DNA of 64,000 nt from NCBI GenBank assembly GCA_964346535.1, contig CAYFUN010000003.1, positions 1 through 64,000 of the forward strand, read 5' to 3'. The DNA is from Neofamilia sp964346535. GTDB taxonomy: Bacteria; Bacillota; Clostridia; Tissierellales; Peptoniphilaceae. This document shows, piece by piece, positions 41,918 through 49,412 of this stretch. Numbering within the stretch: the first letter of the stretch is position 1; each line of letters opens with the position of its first letter. A program made the position numbers and the translations under genes. A model generated the notes under the pieces. It did no database searches and was not told where the DNA came from. It saw nothing but the letters and a program-made list of their open reading frames with translations.

Positions 41918-42469
41918 CTAGTAAACTTCATTTATATAATTTGAAATAACAGACTGGTGCCTGCCTTCAACAAAGACTCCAGCCTTTCTTAATTCTTCTA
42001 GTAGCCATTCTGCTTTTGAATGAAAAACTGCTTGTTCAAAATCATTAAGTACAATTTCGTAAAGTTTTCCCTTTAGGCTATTAGACTTAGTTTCAACAAA
42101 ATAAGCTTCAACGCCTTCATAATTTAAAAACTTAATAAGTTTAAAAGAAGAAAGGTCCTTAAGGTGGTAAAAGTGGTAACACTTGTTCATATAAGAATTC
42201 CTATCTCTTTTATAGTTTTTAGAAAACCTCAACTCGCTAGCCAGTGTTTTATAGTACTTGGCTAAAGAGTTGTAATATTGGTAGTTAAATAATCCCTTTT
42301 CGAAACTATCTATTTTTACAAAAGGTTTTATTGGAGTTTTTCTAATAGCATCATAGTTAAGTTCTAAAAACTCTCTTTTGCTAATAGCATTGTTTTCGTA
42401 CATCTGAATTAAGAAGGACCTGTTTTCGAAAAATTTATCAAAGGCATTTTGCCTTCTTAAGTCTTTCAA
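41918..42469 (-). CDS. Conserved protein of unknown function (183 residues)
   Basis: The soluble 183-residue product has no signal peptide. It shows an N-terminal helical segment (NAFDKFFENRSFLIQMYENNAISKRE), an aromatic-rich middle (YQYYNSLAKYYKTL) and a tail typical of a small alpha/beta domain. It resembles an uncharacterised DUF family in anaerobic Firmicutes (DUF6648-like, from memory, not certain). It lies 12 bases after the 32-residue membrane miniprotein and about 140 bases after a P-loop gene on the same strand. Confidence 0.75.
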   Translation of the reverse strand: MKDLRRQNAFDKFFENRSFLIQMYENNAISKREFLELNYDAIRKTPIKPFVKIDSFEKGLFNYQYYNSLAKYYKTLASELRFSKNYKRDRNSYMNKCYHFYHLKDLSSFKLIKFLNYEGVEAYFVETKSNSLKGKLYEIVLNDFEQAVFHSKAEWLLEELRKAGVFVEGRHQSVISNYINEVY

Positions 42470-42481
42470 AACACTTACCTC

Positions 42482-42580
42482 CTAAAATAGATGTGCAACA
42501 ACTGGAATTACTGCTGTAACTACCATTAATACAGCCAAGATAATCCAAACTATTCTGTGGTTTTTTCTCTTGTTACTCAT
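42482..42580 (-). CDS. 32-residue membrane miniprotein, Prli42/DUF4044-like
   Basis: ATG at 42580 opens 32 codons: a basic head MSNKRKNHR followed by one hydrophobic helix (about 10-30) and the end VVAHLF. A good AAGGTGA ribosome site lies six bases upstream. The layout, a short Lys/Arg head plus a C-terminal membrane anchor, matches tail-anchored miniproteins such as Prli42 (DUF4044), which ties the stressosome to the membrane in Listeria. The sequence match is only general, so the name is tentative. Confidence 0.65.
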   Translation of the reverse strand: MSNKRKNHRIVWIILAVLMVVTAVIPVVAHLF

Positions 42581-42610
42581 TTCTTCACCTTCAATCTTTC
42601 TTTAAATATT

Positions 42611-43039
42611 TTATAAAGAAGCCTCTACACAGTGTTCTCTTAATGACTCAGGCATTTCTTCTGTTAGCTTATCAAGGTTAATAAAAATTTCAGTTTCCCT
42701 GTCTTCAGAAATTTTATTTAAGTCATTGAAAATTCTAACTAGTTCTTCATCTGAAAAGTCTACAATTTTGTAGGCTGAGTCTACGTAGATTTTTTCTAGG
42801 TCATAGTCCATAGCCATTAGGCCACAAAGAAAACCATATAGGGAAGCAACTGATTTAATTGTGTATTCAGTTACATTAATTAGTCTAACATTATAATCTA
42901 GTGAAAAAATATGGTCGTCATCTACATCAATAAAGGCAATGTTTCCATTTCCAGCCTTGTATTCTGTATTAGCACTATCAATAAGCCATTTTGTTTTTCC
43001 TGAGCCTTTGGCTCCTGTAATAAATTTAATCATAAACAT
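42611..43039 (-). CDS. Small P-loop NTPase of unknown function
   Basis: The 142-residue protein begins with a Walker A motif, FITGAKGSGKTKWL (6-19), and has an IAFIDVDDDH strand near 34-43 but no clear Walker B in the usual place. It is too short to be a full transport or motility ATPase. It leads a leftward unit with the membrane miniprotein and the 183-residue unknown. An AAAGGA site supports the first ATG; a second ATG lies two codons on. Confidence 0.8.
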   Translation of the reverse strand: MFMIKFITGAKGSGKTKWLIDSANTEYKAGNGNIAFIDVDDDHIFSLDYNVRLINVTEYTIKSVASLYGFLCGLMAMDYDLEKIYVDSAYKIVDFSDEELVRIFNDLNKISEDRETEIFINLDKLTEEMPESLREHCVEASL

Positions 43040-43138
43040 ACATCCTTTCTTATATTAAATATTTTGCAATATTTGAATATACTTCCATATTACCATTATA
43101 CCAAATTTACTAATAATTGCATTAGTTTTTAGATATTT

Positions 43139-44053
43139 TTAAAATTTGCAAAGTTTTCCCTGGTAGAGACCTTGGTCTTCCATATAGGAAATAATTTCAT
43201 CTTGGACCTTCCACCAAGAAGTGGACCAATTTGAAAATAGAGACTCATCTTCTGGAATCCTAGACAAAAGTCTTTGGATGGCAATGTCTTTGTCCAAGTA
43301 GGCTAAAAAGTTGGCTACTGTTTCAATATAGTCTTCCTTAGATCTTAAAACAAAGTCTCCGTTTTGATACATTGCAGCCATTTTAGTTCCTTGAGCCAAA
43401 TATAGGGAGTGAAGTTTTATTTCATCCACCTTTAAAATCGATAAAATATTTGCAGCTTCAAGAGCATCAGCCATGTCATCCCAAGGCAGGTTTAAAATCA
43501 AATGAGTACAAACTCGTAATTTTCTCTTTTTAGTTCTTAAAACAGCATCTAAAAAATCTGAAAGACTGTGGCCCCTATTTATTTTCTCTAGGGTTTTGTT
43601 GTTAACACTTTGGAGGCCGTATTCTAAGGTAATCATATACTGGTCCTTAAGGCCTTCTAAGTAGTCTAAAAACTCTTCGCCTATACAATCAGGCCTAGTT
43701 GAAATAGATATTCCAACTATGTCAGAAACTTCCCTAACTTCTTCTATATTTTTTATAAAGTCGTCTATAGATAGATAGGTGTTAGTAAAGGATTGAAAGT
43801 AGGCTATAAATTTTTTAGCCCCGTATCTGGATCCAATATAGGATTTGTTTTTTTCTAATTGGTCTTTGACAGATAAAGTCGACTCAAGGTTTTCGTGAGA
43901 GCCGCCAGCTTCTGAGCAGAAAATACAGCCTCCCCTGCCTAGCTTTCCGTCTCTATTAGGGCAAGTAAGGGGAAGTTTTATTGGCAGTTTATAAACTTTT
44001 TCCCCATACTTGTCTTTTAAAAAATCAGAGTACTTGTAATAAATTCTTTGCAT
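43139..44053 (-). CDS. Radical SAM protein, YhcC type (TIGR01212)
   Basis: The 304-residue protein has the TIGR01212 cluster motif with widely spaced cysteines: LTCPNRDGKLGRGGCIFCSE near 30-49, where C32 and the CxxC-type pair (C44, C47) bind 4Fe-4S. The GISISTRPDCI and LEYGLQSVNNKTL segments are typical of Elp3-like/YhcC enzymes. The substrate is not established. Its start overlaps the stop of the peroxiredoxin gene by one base. Confidence 0.9.
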   Translation of the reverse strand: MQRIYYKYSDFLKDKYGEKVYKLPIKLPLTCPNRDGKLGRGGCIFCSEAGGSHENLESTLSVKDQLEKNKSYIGSRYGAKKFIAYFQSFTNTYLSIDDFIKNIEEVREVSDIVGISISTRPDCIGEEFLDYLEGLKDQYMITLEYGLQSVNNKTLEKINRGHSLSDFLDAVLRTKKRKLRVCTHLILNLPWDDMADALEAANILSILKVDEIKLHSLYLAQGTKMAAMYQNGDFVLRSKEDYIETVANFLAYLDKDIAIQRLLSRIPEDESLFSNWSTSWWKVQDEIISYMEDQGLYQGKLCKF

Positions 44054-44502
44054 TAGTCCTCTAGAGACTTAATAAAGTCTAAGACGTCTTTGGCATGGCC
44101 TGGAGCCTTAATATCTCTAAACTCTTTTATTAAATTTGAATCTTCGTCAAAGACAAAGGTAGACCTTAAAGTTTTTATTACGTCCTTGCCATACATCTTT
44201 GCTTCTTTTAAAATTCCATATTGGCCTGCAAGCTCTCTGTCTTTGTCAATTAATAATTCATAAGGAATGTCATATTTTTCAGAAAAATTGTCATGGCTTT
44301 TTTTAGAATCTCTAGAAACTCCAACAATTTCAGTATTTAAATCTTGAAAGTCCTTATAAAGTTCAGTAAACTCTTGGGCTTCAATTGTACAACCTGAAGT
44401 GTTGTCCTTGGGATAAAAATAAAGAACTAGTTTTTTGCCCTTAAATGAATCTAGGGAAACTTCGTCTCTTTTATTACTTTCCAAATTAAAGTTATAGTCC
44501 AT
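44053..44502 (-). CDS. bcp: Thioredoxin-fold peroxiredoxin (BCP type, 1-Cys)
   Basis: The 149-residue AhpC/TSA-family protein reduces hydroperoxides. The peroxidatic cysteine is C38 in PKDNTSGCTIEAQEF. The second cysteine five residues later in the E. coli BCP is a glutamine-acid stretch here, and no other cysteine is present, so it must work as a 1-Cys enzyme using an external thiol. A GGAGGAAGAG site supports the start. It forms a pair with the radical SAM gene. Confidence 0.93.
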   Translation of the reverse strand: MDYNFNLESNKRDEVSLDSFKGKKLVLYFYPKDNTSGCTIEAQEFTELYKDFQDLNTEIVGVSRDSKKSHDNFSEKYDIPYELLIDKDRELAGQYGILKEAKMYGKDVIKTLRSTFVFDEDSNLIKEFRDIKAPGHAKDVLDFIKSLED

Positions 44503-44529
44503 AGTCTCTTCCTCCTTGAATTTTTAGAT

Positions 44530-44560
44530 AAAAAAAGAGGACTCACCAAGTAAGCCTCTT
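44530..44560 (-). terminator. Terminator after DUF1292 gene
   Basis: AGAGG and CCTCT plus a second block, CTTAC with GTGAG, form a bulged stem; on the minus strand it ends in seven T. Confidence 0.7.
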
Positions 44561-44567
44561 TTAATTT

Positions 44568-44927
44568 TTATTCTTCGTCTTCGAAAAATTCTCTTTCAAA
44601 AACTTCGTTAACCTTGTTAAATTCTTCTTCTGTTTCAATAATATCTAGAAGTGGTTCGCCGTCTACATCTTCGTCATACTTGTAGATGTAAATTTCTTCT
44701 TCAAGGTCTCCTTCTTCGCCTTCTTCTGCAGGAACTACTAGGGCAATATAGTTTTGGTCTTCTACATCAAAAAATCCTAGAATTCCACATTCTACTTCTT
44801 CGTCTTCACCATCTTCACCTTCAAAGGTCAAATAGATTGTATCTAGTTCTACTCCATCTTCAAATTCGTGGTCGTGGTTGTGGTCGTGATTTTCGCAACC
44901 ACATGAGCATTTATCTTTGTCTGTCAT
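44568..44927 (-). CDS. DUF1292 protein with Cys/His-rich head
   Basis: The 119-residue protein has a DUF1292 domain (about 40-115: FEGEDGEDEEVECGILGFFDVEDQ and similar), very acidic. Before it lies an unusual head, CSCGCENHDHNHDH (7-20), able to bind metal such as zinc. I use ATG 44927, which has GGAGGT upstream; the longer frame would start 22 codons earlier with no ribosome site. Function of DUF1292 is unknown. Confidence 0.85.
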   Translation of the reverse strand: MTDKDKCSCGCENHDHNHDHEFEDGVELDTIYLTFEGEDGEDEEVECGILGFFDVEDQNYIALVVPAEEGEEGDLEEEIYIYKYDEDVDGEPLLDIIETEEEFNKVNEVFEREFFEDEE

Positions 44928-44996
44928 TTTACAAACCTCCTGTGTTTTACAATTTACTTTTTTAATTTTACCATTTCTTAAAGATATTTTCATTAA

Positions 44997-46352
44997 CTAT
45001 TTTGGGGACCTAAAAGAAAGAATTCCCCTTCTAATATCTTCTTTGTTTGCTTGCCATTCTTCATAACTAACTATACCCAACAAATAGGCCTTTAAATTAC
45101 TAGTCAGAGAATTTAAAGTTAGGTCGTCTAAGTTTTCAACTTCAGCATCTTGGATAAAGGAATCAATTACAGAGTCTAATAAAAATTCTTTGATTTCTAT
45201 AAAATCTCCAGGCTTGTAAAAATTAGATTCTTCAACTACCTGGCTACAAATCCTGTCGAACTTTTGTAAAAGATACATAGAAAACTTTTCTAAAATTTCT
45301 TCTGGCTGGTCTATATCTTCAATATCTAAAATTATTTTAAAGAAAATATTCCACTTAAAGTCCTTGTTAATAACTTCGACAATAGCCTGGCCTAACTTTT
45401 CTGCCCTTGGATCTTTAAAGCTTATTTTTTCTTCTAAGACAATAGTCTGGCCAAAATCTTGGTCACGATTTTTCGTATTAGAAAGTTTGCCTAAAATATC
45501 TAAAAAGTTTTTTGCAATTTGGCTCTTACCATCTTCGCCATCTCTAATAAAAATATAATCTACAATTAAATCGACAATGCTGCGAAAGTCTACAACAAAA
45601 CCAAGTTGCTTTCTGATTTTGTGGAAGTAAACGTCGTAGGTCATTTTCTTTAAGACGTCTTTTATCTGTTCAATTTGGTCGCTGTCACTAAGGCCTAAAT
45701 TAAAGACGTGATAGTAAACAACCCTTAACTGCTTGTCAATTAAAGTTAGATTTTCTTTTATGGATCCCATTATGTCCTTGATAAAAGATTCAGACACAAT
45801 GTAGTTGTAGTTTTTATAGAGAATTCTATGTTCAATGTCTCCCCAAAAATTATTTACCAGAGACTTTATTTGTAATTCAAAGTTGTAGACCTTGTGGTTG
45901 TTATAAAAGTGGCCGTCAATTTTATAAATTTCAAAACCATTTTTTTGAAATTGTGGTTGAGGCTCATTTAATTTTATAGAAATATTGGTATTTTTCTTAC
46001 AAGAATAATAGCCGTTACCTACATTTATATTAAATTTTTCTAAGAGTTTTCTGTAAACCTTTTCCTCGTCTGGAATAAACCTACATTCAATTCTAATTCC
46101 AATTAGGTCTGAAATTTGTCCAATTAGGTCTTTAACATTGTCTACGTCTTTGTAAATATTATTTCTTAAAATTTTTTCCTTGACACTGGTTGGTGATTTT
46201 ACTCTAGAGTTTACATTGAGTATATAGTCGTCATCTTTAAAAAGCTCTTCCATTAGGTCTACAATTTCTAGCCTAGCCTGGTCCAGCTCTCCATAGTTTT
46301 TTGCAATATCATCCATAGCCTGGTCTACAAAATTAATAATATCTAGTTTCAT
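44997..46352 (-). CDS. RelA/SpoT-domain protein with long C-terminal region
   Basis: The 451-residue protein carries a RelA/SpoT nucleotidyltransferase-like domain at about 45-215, with DLIGIRI, FELQIKSLVNNFWGDIEH and RILYK in the family order. The segment that should read NGYRSxH is NGFEIYKIDGH, so the substrate-stacking tyrosine and the adjacent Arg-Ser are changed. The fold is clear but (p)ppGpp synthesis is doubtful. Residues 230-451 are helical and match no domain I know. I use the second Met (46352): GGAGG directly abuts the first ATG and lies six bases from the second. Confidence 0.8.
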   Translation of the reverse strand: MKLDIINFVDQAMDDIAKNYGELDQARLEIVDLMEELFKDDDYILNVNSRVKSPTSVKEKILRNNIYKDVDNVKDLIGQISDLIGIRIECRFIPDEEKVYRKLLEKFNINVGNGYYSCKKNTNISIKLNEPQPQFQKNGFEIYKIDGHFYNNHKVYNFELQIKSLVNNFWGDIEHRILYKNYNYIVSESFIKDIMGSIKENLTLIDKQLRVVYYHVFNLGLSDSDQIEQIKDVLKKMTYDVYFHKIRKQLGFVVDFRSIVDLIVDYIFIRDGEDGKSQIAKNFLDILGKLSNTKNRDQDFGQTIVLEEKISFKDPRAEKLGQAIVEVINKDFKWNIFFKIILDIEDIDQPEEILEKFSMYLLQKFDRICSQVVEESNFYKPGDFIEIKEFLLDSVIDSFIQDAEVENLDDLTLNSLTSNLKAYLLGIVSYEEWQANKEDIRRGILSFRSPK

Positions 46353-46424
46353 ACACATCCTCCACTAAACTTATACCCAAAAATATTTTTTAGGCACAAG
46401 ACTTTATTATAAATTTAACCTAGG

Positions 46425-46820
46425 CTAGAGTTCCGATAATTTTATTGAAGCTGCAACTTCAGAAAAACCATTTTCAATTCTATCTAAAATACTTTTCATC
46501 CTACAATTTTTTCCTTCTACACAGTCAGTTTCAGAAACTCCATCGCAGCAAGAAAATTCAGGTTCTCCTTCTAGAGAAACTAAAATATCTTCAATGCTAA
46601 TTTCTTCAGGACTTCTAGCAAGTTCGTAGCCACCTTGGGCTCCTCTAATAGACTTTACAAGTCCGCGTTTTTTCATTAGAGAAAAAAGTTGTTCCAAGTA
46701 GGCTTCAGAAATATTTTTTTCTCCTGCTATATAGGAAACGGAAATAGGTCCTCTTCCGTACTGGTCTTTTAAAACTTCCATGGCCATTAGTCCATAACGG
46801 CCCTTTGTTGATAATTTCAT
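46425..46820 (-). CDS. Rrf2-family regulator (IscR/CymR-like)
   Basis: The 131-residue protein has the Rrf2 winged helix (MKLSTKGRYGLMAMEVL, then KNISEAYLEQLFSLMKKRGLVKS) and the late cysteines C89, C90, C98 and C104 that can ligate a 2Fe-2S cluster. IscR senses cluster status and CymR senses cysteine supply; the sequence does not decide. No isc/suf or cysteine gene is adjacent. ATG 46820 has GGAGG upstream; the longer frame to 46868 lacks a ribosome site. Confidence 0.88.
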   Translation of the reverse strand: MKLSTKGRYGLMAMEVLKDQYGRGPISVSYIAGEKNISEAYLEQLFSLMKKRGLVKSIRGAQGGYELARSPEEISIEDILVSLEGEPEFSCCDGVSETDCVEGKNCRMKSILDRIENGFSEVAASIKLSEL

Positions 46821-46946
46821 TTTTCCTCCGAAAATTCCAAGTAAATTACTATGCTTTAATAATACCATTTACAAGGATATAAATCAATGTAAAAAGTTTT
46901 TCTCTAAGATTTTTCTTTAGAATTTAAAGAAATTTCCTTTCTTTAC

Positions 46947-46975
46947 TTGGCATTTTCATCTAACTAGCATATAAT
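46947..46975 (+). promoter_or_regulatory. Promoter of the L25 gene
   Basis: TTGGCA (46947-46952), 17 bases, TATAAT (46970-46975): a near-consensus promoter with a leader of about 85 bases. Confidence 0.85.
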
Positions 46976-47066
46976 AGATAATTAAGGATTGAATGTGAAT
47001 TTTTCAATAAAAAATGGGTACATTTAATACATGAATTTTAAGAACAAATAATATAGGAGGAAAATT

Positions 47067-47705
47067 ATGTATAAGTTAAACGCAGAAACAAGAGACCTTA
47101 ACAAAAAGGTAAAAAAATTAAGACGTGAAGGTTATGTTCCAGCAACAATTTATGGAAAAAACCTTGAAGAACCAATTTATATACAAATAAAAAATTCTGA
47201 TGTCTTTACTTTTAGAAACAAATTATCAAAGGGTGGAATTTTAACAGTAGCAGTAGGAGCTGACAACCACGACGTTCTATTTAAAGAAGAATCACTTTCA
47301 CCAGTTAGCCATAGCGTAGAACACATTGAGTTCCAAGCCCTAACAAAAGGCGAAGCTATGAACACTGTTTGTAAAGTTGTTATTAAAAACGAAGACAAGA
47401 ACAAAAACATTCTTCACCTACACGTTGACGAAATTCCATACTCAGCAGAACCAAGATTCTTTGAATCTGAACTTGCAATTGATGTAGACGGACTAGAAGG
47501 AGGAGCTACAGTTACCCTAGCTGATTTAGACATAGCTAACAACGAAAACATTAAAGTTTCTCTTCCACTAGACACAGTTATCTTAGCTGTTGAAGCTCCA
47601 GTTGTTCTTTCTGACGAAGAAATTGAAGCTATGGAAGCACAAGATGCAGAAACTTCAGCTGAACCAGAAGTAATTGGCGAAGGCAAAGAAGCAGACGAAG
47701 AATAA
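47067..47705 (+). CDS. rplY: Ribosomal protein L25 / general stress protein Ctc
   Basis: The 212-residue long form has the L25 5S-rRNA-binding domain at 1-92 (LNAETRDLNKKVKKLRREGYVPATIYG) and the TL5 beta domain at about 95-185. The acidic tail, rich in Glu and Ala, is common in Ctc proteins. It is a single gene with a strong promoter and terminator. An AGGAGGAAAA ribosome site fixes the start. Confidence 0.96.
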   Translation: MYKLNAETRDLNKKVKKLRREGYVPATIYGKNLEEPIYIQIKNSDVFTFRNKLSKGGILTVAVGADNHDVLFKEESLSPVSHSVEHIEFQALTKGEAMNTVCKVVIKNEDKNKNILHLHVDEIPYSAEPRFFESELAIDVDGLEGGATVTLADLDIANNENIKVSLPLDTVILAVEAPVVLSDEEIEAMEAQDAETSAEPEVIGEGKEADEE

Positions 47706-47718
47706 TTTTAAATTTTTT

Positions 47719-47739
47719 AGGGCCTCAGGGCCCTTTTTT
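47719..47739 (+). terminator. Terminator of rplY
   Basis: GGGCC (47720-47724) pairs with GGCCC (47729-47733) around a four-base loop, followed by six T. Confidence 0.8.
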
Positions 47740-47815
47740 ATTTACCAAAAAATTTCCCACTTTTCTGATAGATTTTAATAAGTCCTTACGAATATATAAG
47801 TGAAAGGAGGAATAA

Positions 47816-48343
47816 ATGGACGATAAAAAACTCATTAAAAAAATAAAAGAAAGAGACCAAGACGCTTTACTTGGTTTTATTGACAAGTACGGCCCAAGTA
47901 TAAAGGGAGCCATTTATCCAATTCTTAAATCTTATCCAGCCTTAGTTGGAGAAGTTTTAAACGAAAGTCTTTTGGCAATTTGGGACAACATCGACTCCTA
48001 TGATCCTGCCAGGTCTTCTTTAAAAAACTGGTCGGCCTTAGTTTCTAAGTACAAGGCTATTGACAGTCTGAGAAGAGAAATCCGCCATCAAAGTCAGAGC
48101 CTTGACCAAATAAAAGATCAGGCCTTTGAAGATAGCTATCCCTTTGAAGACGCAGATGAAATAAAAAATATTCTATCCTACTTAAATTCTGAAGACCAAG
48201 AAATATTTATTAGACTCTTCCTCCAAGGCTATTCCTATGACGACCTGGAAAGACTTACTGGTCTTTCTAAAGATGTTTTATACAACAGAGTCTCTAGGGG
48301 GAAAAGTATTTTAAGAAAAAATTTGAAAGGGGGAAAATCATGA
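47816..48343 (+). CDS. ECF-type sigma-70 family sigma factor
   Basis: The 175-residue protein has sigma region 2 at about 20-85 (LNESLLAIWDNIDSYDPARS, LKNWSALVSKYKAIDSLRRE) and region 4 at about 118-168 (QEIFIRLFLQGYSYDDLERLTGLSKDVLYNRVSRG). It directs RNA polymerase to a stress or envelope regulon. Its stop overlaps the DUF4179 gene by four bases (ATGA), the usual sigma/anti-sigma pairing. A GGAGG site precedes the start. Confidence 0.92.
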   Translation: MDDKKLIKKIKERDQDALLGFIDKYGPSIKGAIYPILKSYPALVGEVLNESLLAIWDNIDSYDPARSSLKNWSALVSKYKAIDSLRREIRHQSQSLDQIKDQAFEDSYPFEDADEIKNILSYLNSEDQEIFIRLFLQGYSYDDLERLTGLSKDVLYNRVSRGKSILRKNLKGGKS

Positions 48344-49356
48344 AAAATATTTACGACAAATTAAATGACTTTGAAATCAGTGTAGAAGAAATAGAAGTAA
48401 ATGATTTTGAAAAAGCAAAAATGTTAGAAACTGCAAAGTCTTATAGTAAAAAGAAAAATAAATTTCCTAAATACCTGGGCCTTGTTGCTGCAATTTTTTT
48501 ACTTGTAGCCATATCTATCCCAGGAGTTAGGGCTGCCACTGTAGACTTGGCCATGCAAGTAAAAACTTCCTTGATGGAAACTTTCAAGGCCTCATCTAAA
48601 GTTGAAGAATACAAAATTTCCCCTAACGCAAAAGTTTATATTGGAAACAAGAATTTTACTGTTAAAGACCTAGCTCTTTCTGATGACATGATCTTTGTAA
48701 ATATTGTTTCTTCTGAAGAAGACTTCCCGAAAATCTTTCCCTATGATATTTACCTTGACTATATTAAGGTTAAAGGCGAAAAATATAAAACTGGAGGAGG
48801 TAGCATATCCCCTAAAGACCTAGGTCAAGGCCTTAGACTAAGTAGTTTAATGTTTTATTTAGATAGAGAGGTAGATACGAATAATGCTGATGGCATAGAG
48901 CTTTATTTTTCCTATGATAAGAAATATGGAAATGTTAAAATCAACACTCCATTAAAAGAAATAAAAGAGGCCAATATAAATCTGTTAGAAAATTATAAAA
49001 TTCAAGAAGTTGACGGCTATGTCATAGATTATATTAGGGCAAATCCAATAACTATTGTCGCCCAAATAAGAGCCCCTGAATCAGAAAATTCTTTTGAGTT
49101 GCCAGAAAGTTCTATGGAGTTACGTGGAATAGATTCCCTTGGAAATGAAATTCAACTTGACAGAACAAAAATATATGGGAATGTTTACGGATTTTTGTAT
49201 AACCCAAATTTTTCAGATGTAGACTTAGAATATTTTTTAGACAACTACAAGGACTTTAGCTTTGCCCTTTATGAATTAGTTGTAATAGACGGAGTTGTTC
49301 AACCGCCAAACCAATATGTTAAAATTTCTGAGTCCATTAGTCTTGTTGATAATTAA
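48340..49356 (+). CDS. DUF4179 membrane protein, putative anti-sigma factor
   Basis: The 338-residue protein has a cytoplasmic N-terminus of about 45 residues, one transmembrane helix (46-63, YLGLVAAIFLLVAISIPG) and a large outer domain. The DUF4179 region lies at about 60-150, with a beta-rich region after it. This layout matches anti-sigma factors encoded beside ECF sigma genes in Firmicutes. The signal it senses outside is unknown. It overlaps the sigma gene by four bases. Confidence 0.85.
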   Translation: MKNIYDKLNDFEISVEEIEVNDFEKAKMLETAKSYSKKKNKFPKYLGLVAAIFLLVAISIPGVRAATVDLAMQVKTSLMETFKASSKVEEYKISPNAKVYIGNKNFTVKDLALSDDMIFVNIVSSEEDFPKIFPYDIYLDYIKVKGEKYKTGGGSISPKDLGQGLRLSSLMFYLDREVDTNNADGIELYFSYDKKYGNVKINTPLKEIKEANINLLENYKIQEVDGYVIDYIRANPITIVAQIRAPESENSFELPESSMELRGIDSLGNEIQLDRTKIYGNVYGFLYNPNFSDVDLEYFLDNYKDFSFALYELVVIDGVVQPPNQYVKISESISLVDN

Positions 49357-49371
49357 ATGAGTTTATGTATG

Positions 49372-49409
49372 AAAAAAGATGCTAGAATTTTTATCTAGCA
49401 TCTCTTTTT
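49372..49409. terminator. Bidirectional terminator after DUF4179 and P-type ATPase genes
   Basis: GATGCTAGA (49378-49386) pairs with TCTAGCATC (49394-49402), flanked by A-rich and T-rich runs. Confidence 0.85.
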
Positions 49410-49412
49410 ATC

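Noticed and set aside
44651..44965. Rightward 104-codon frame rich in Leu and His
   Set aside because: It is the reverse shadow of the acidic, Asp/Glu-rich DUF1292 gene.
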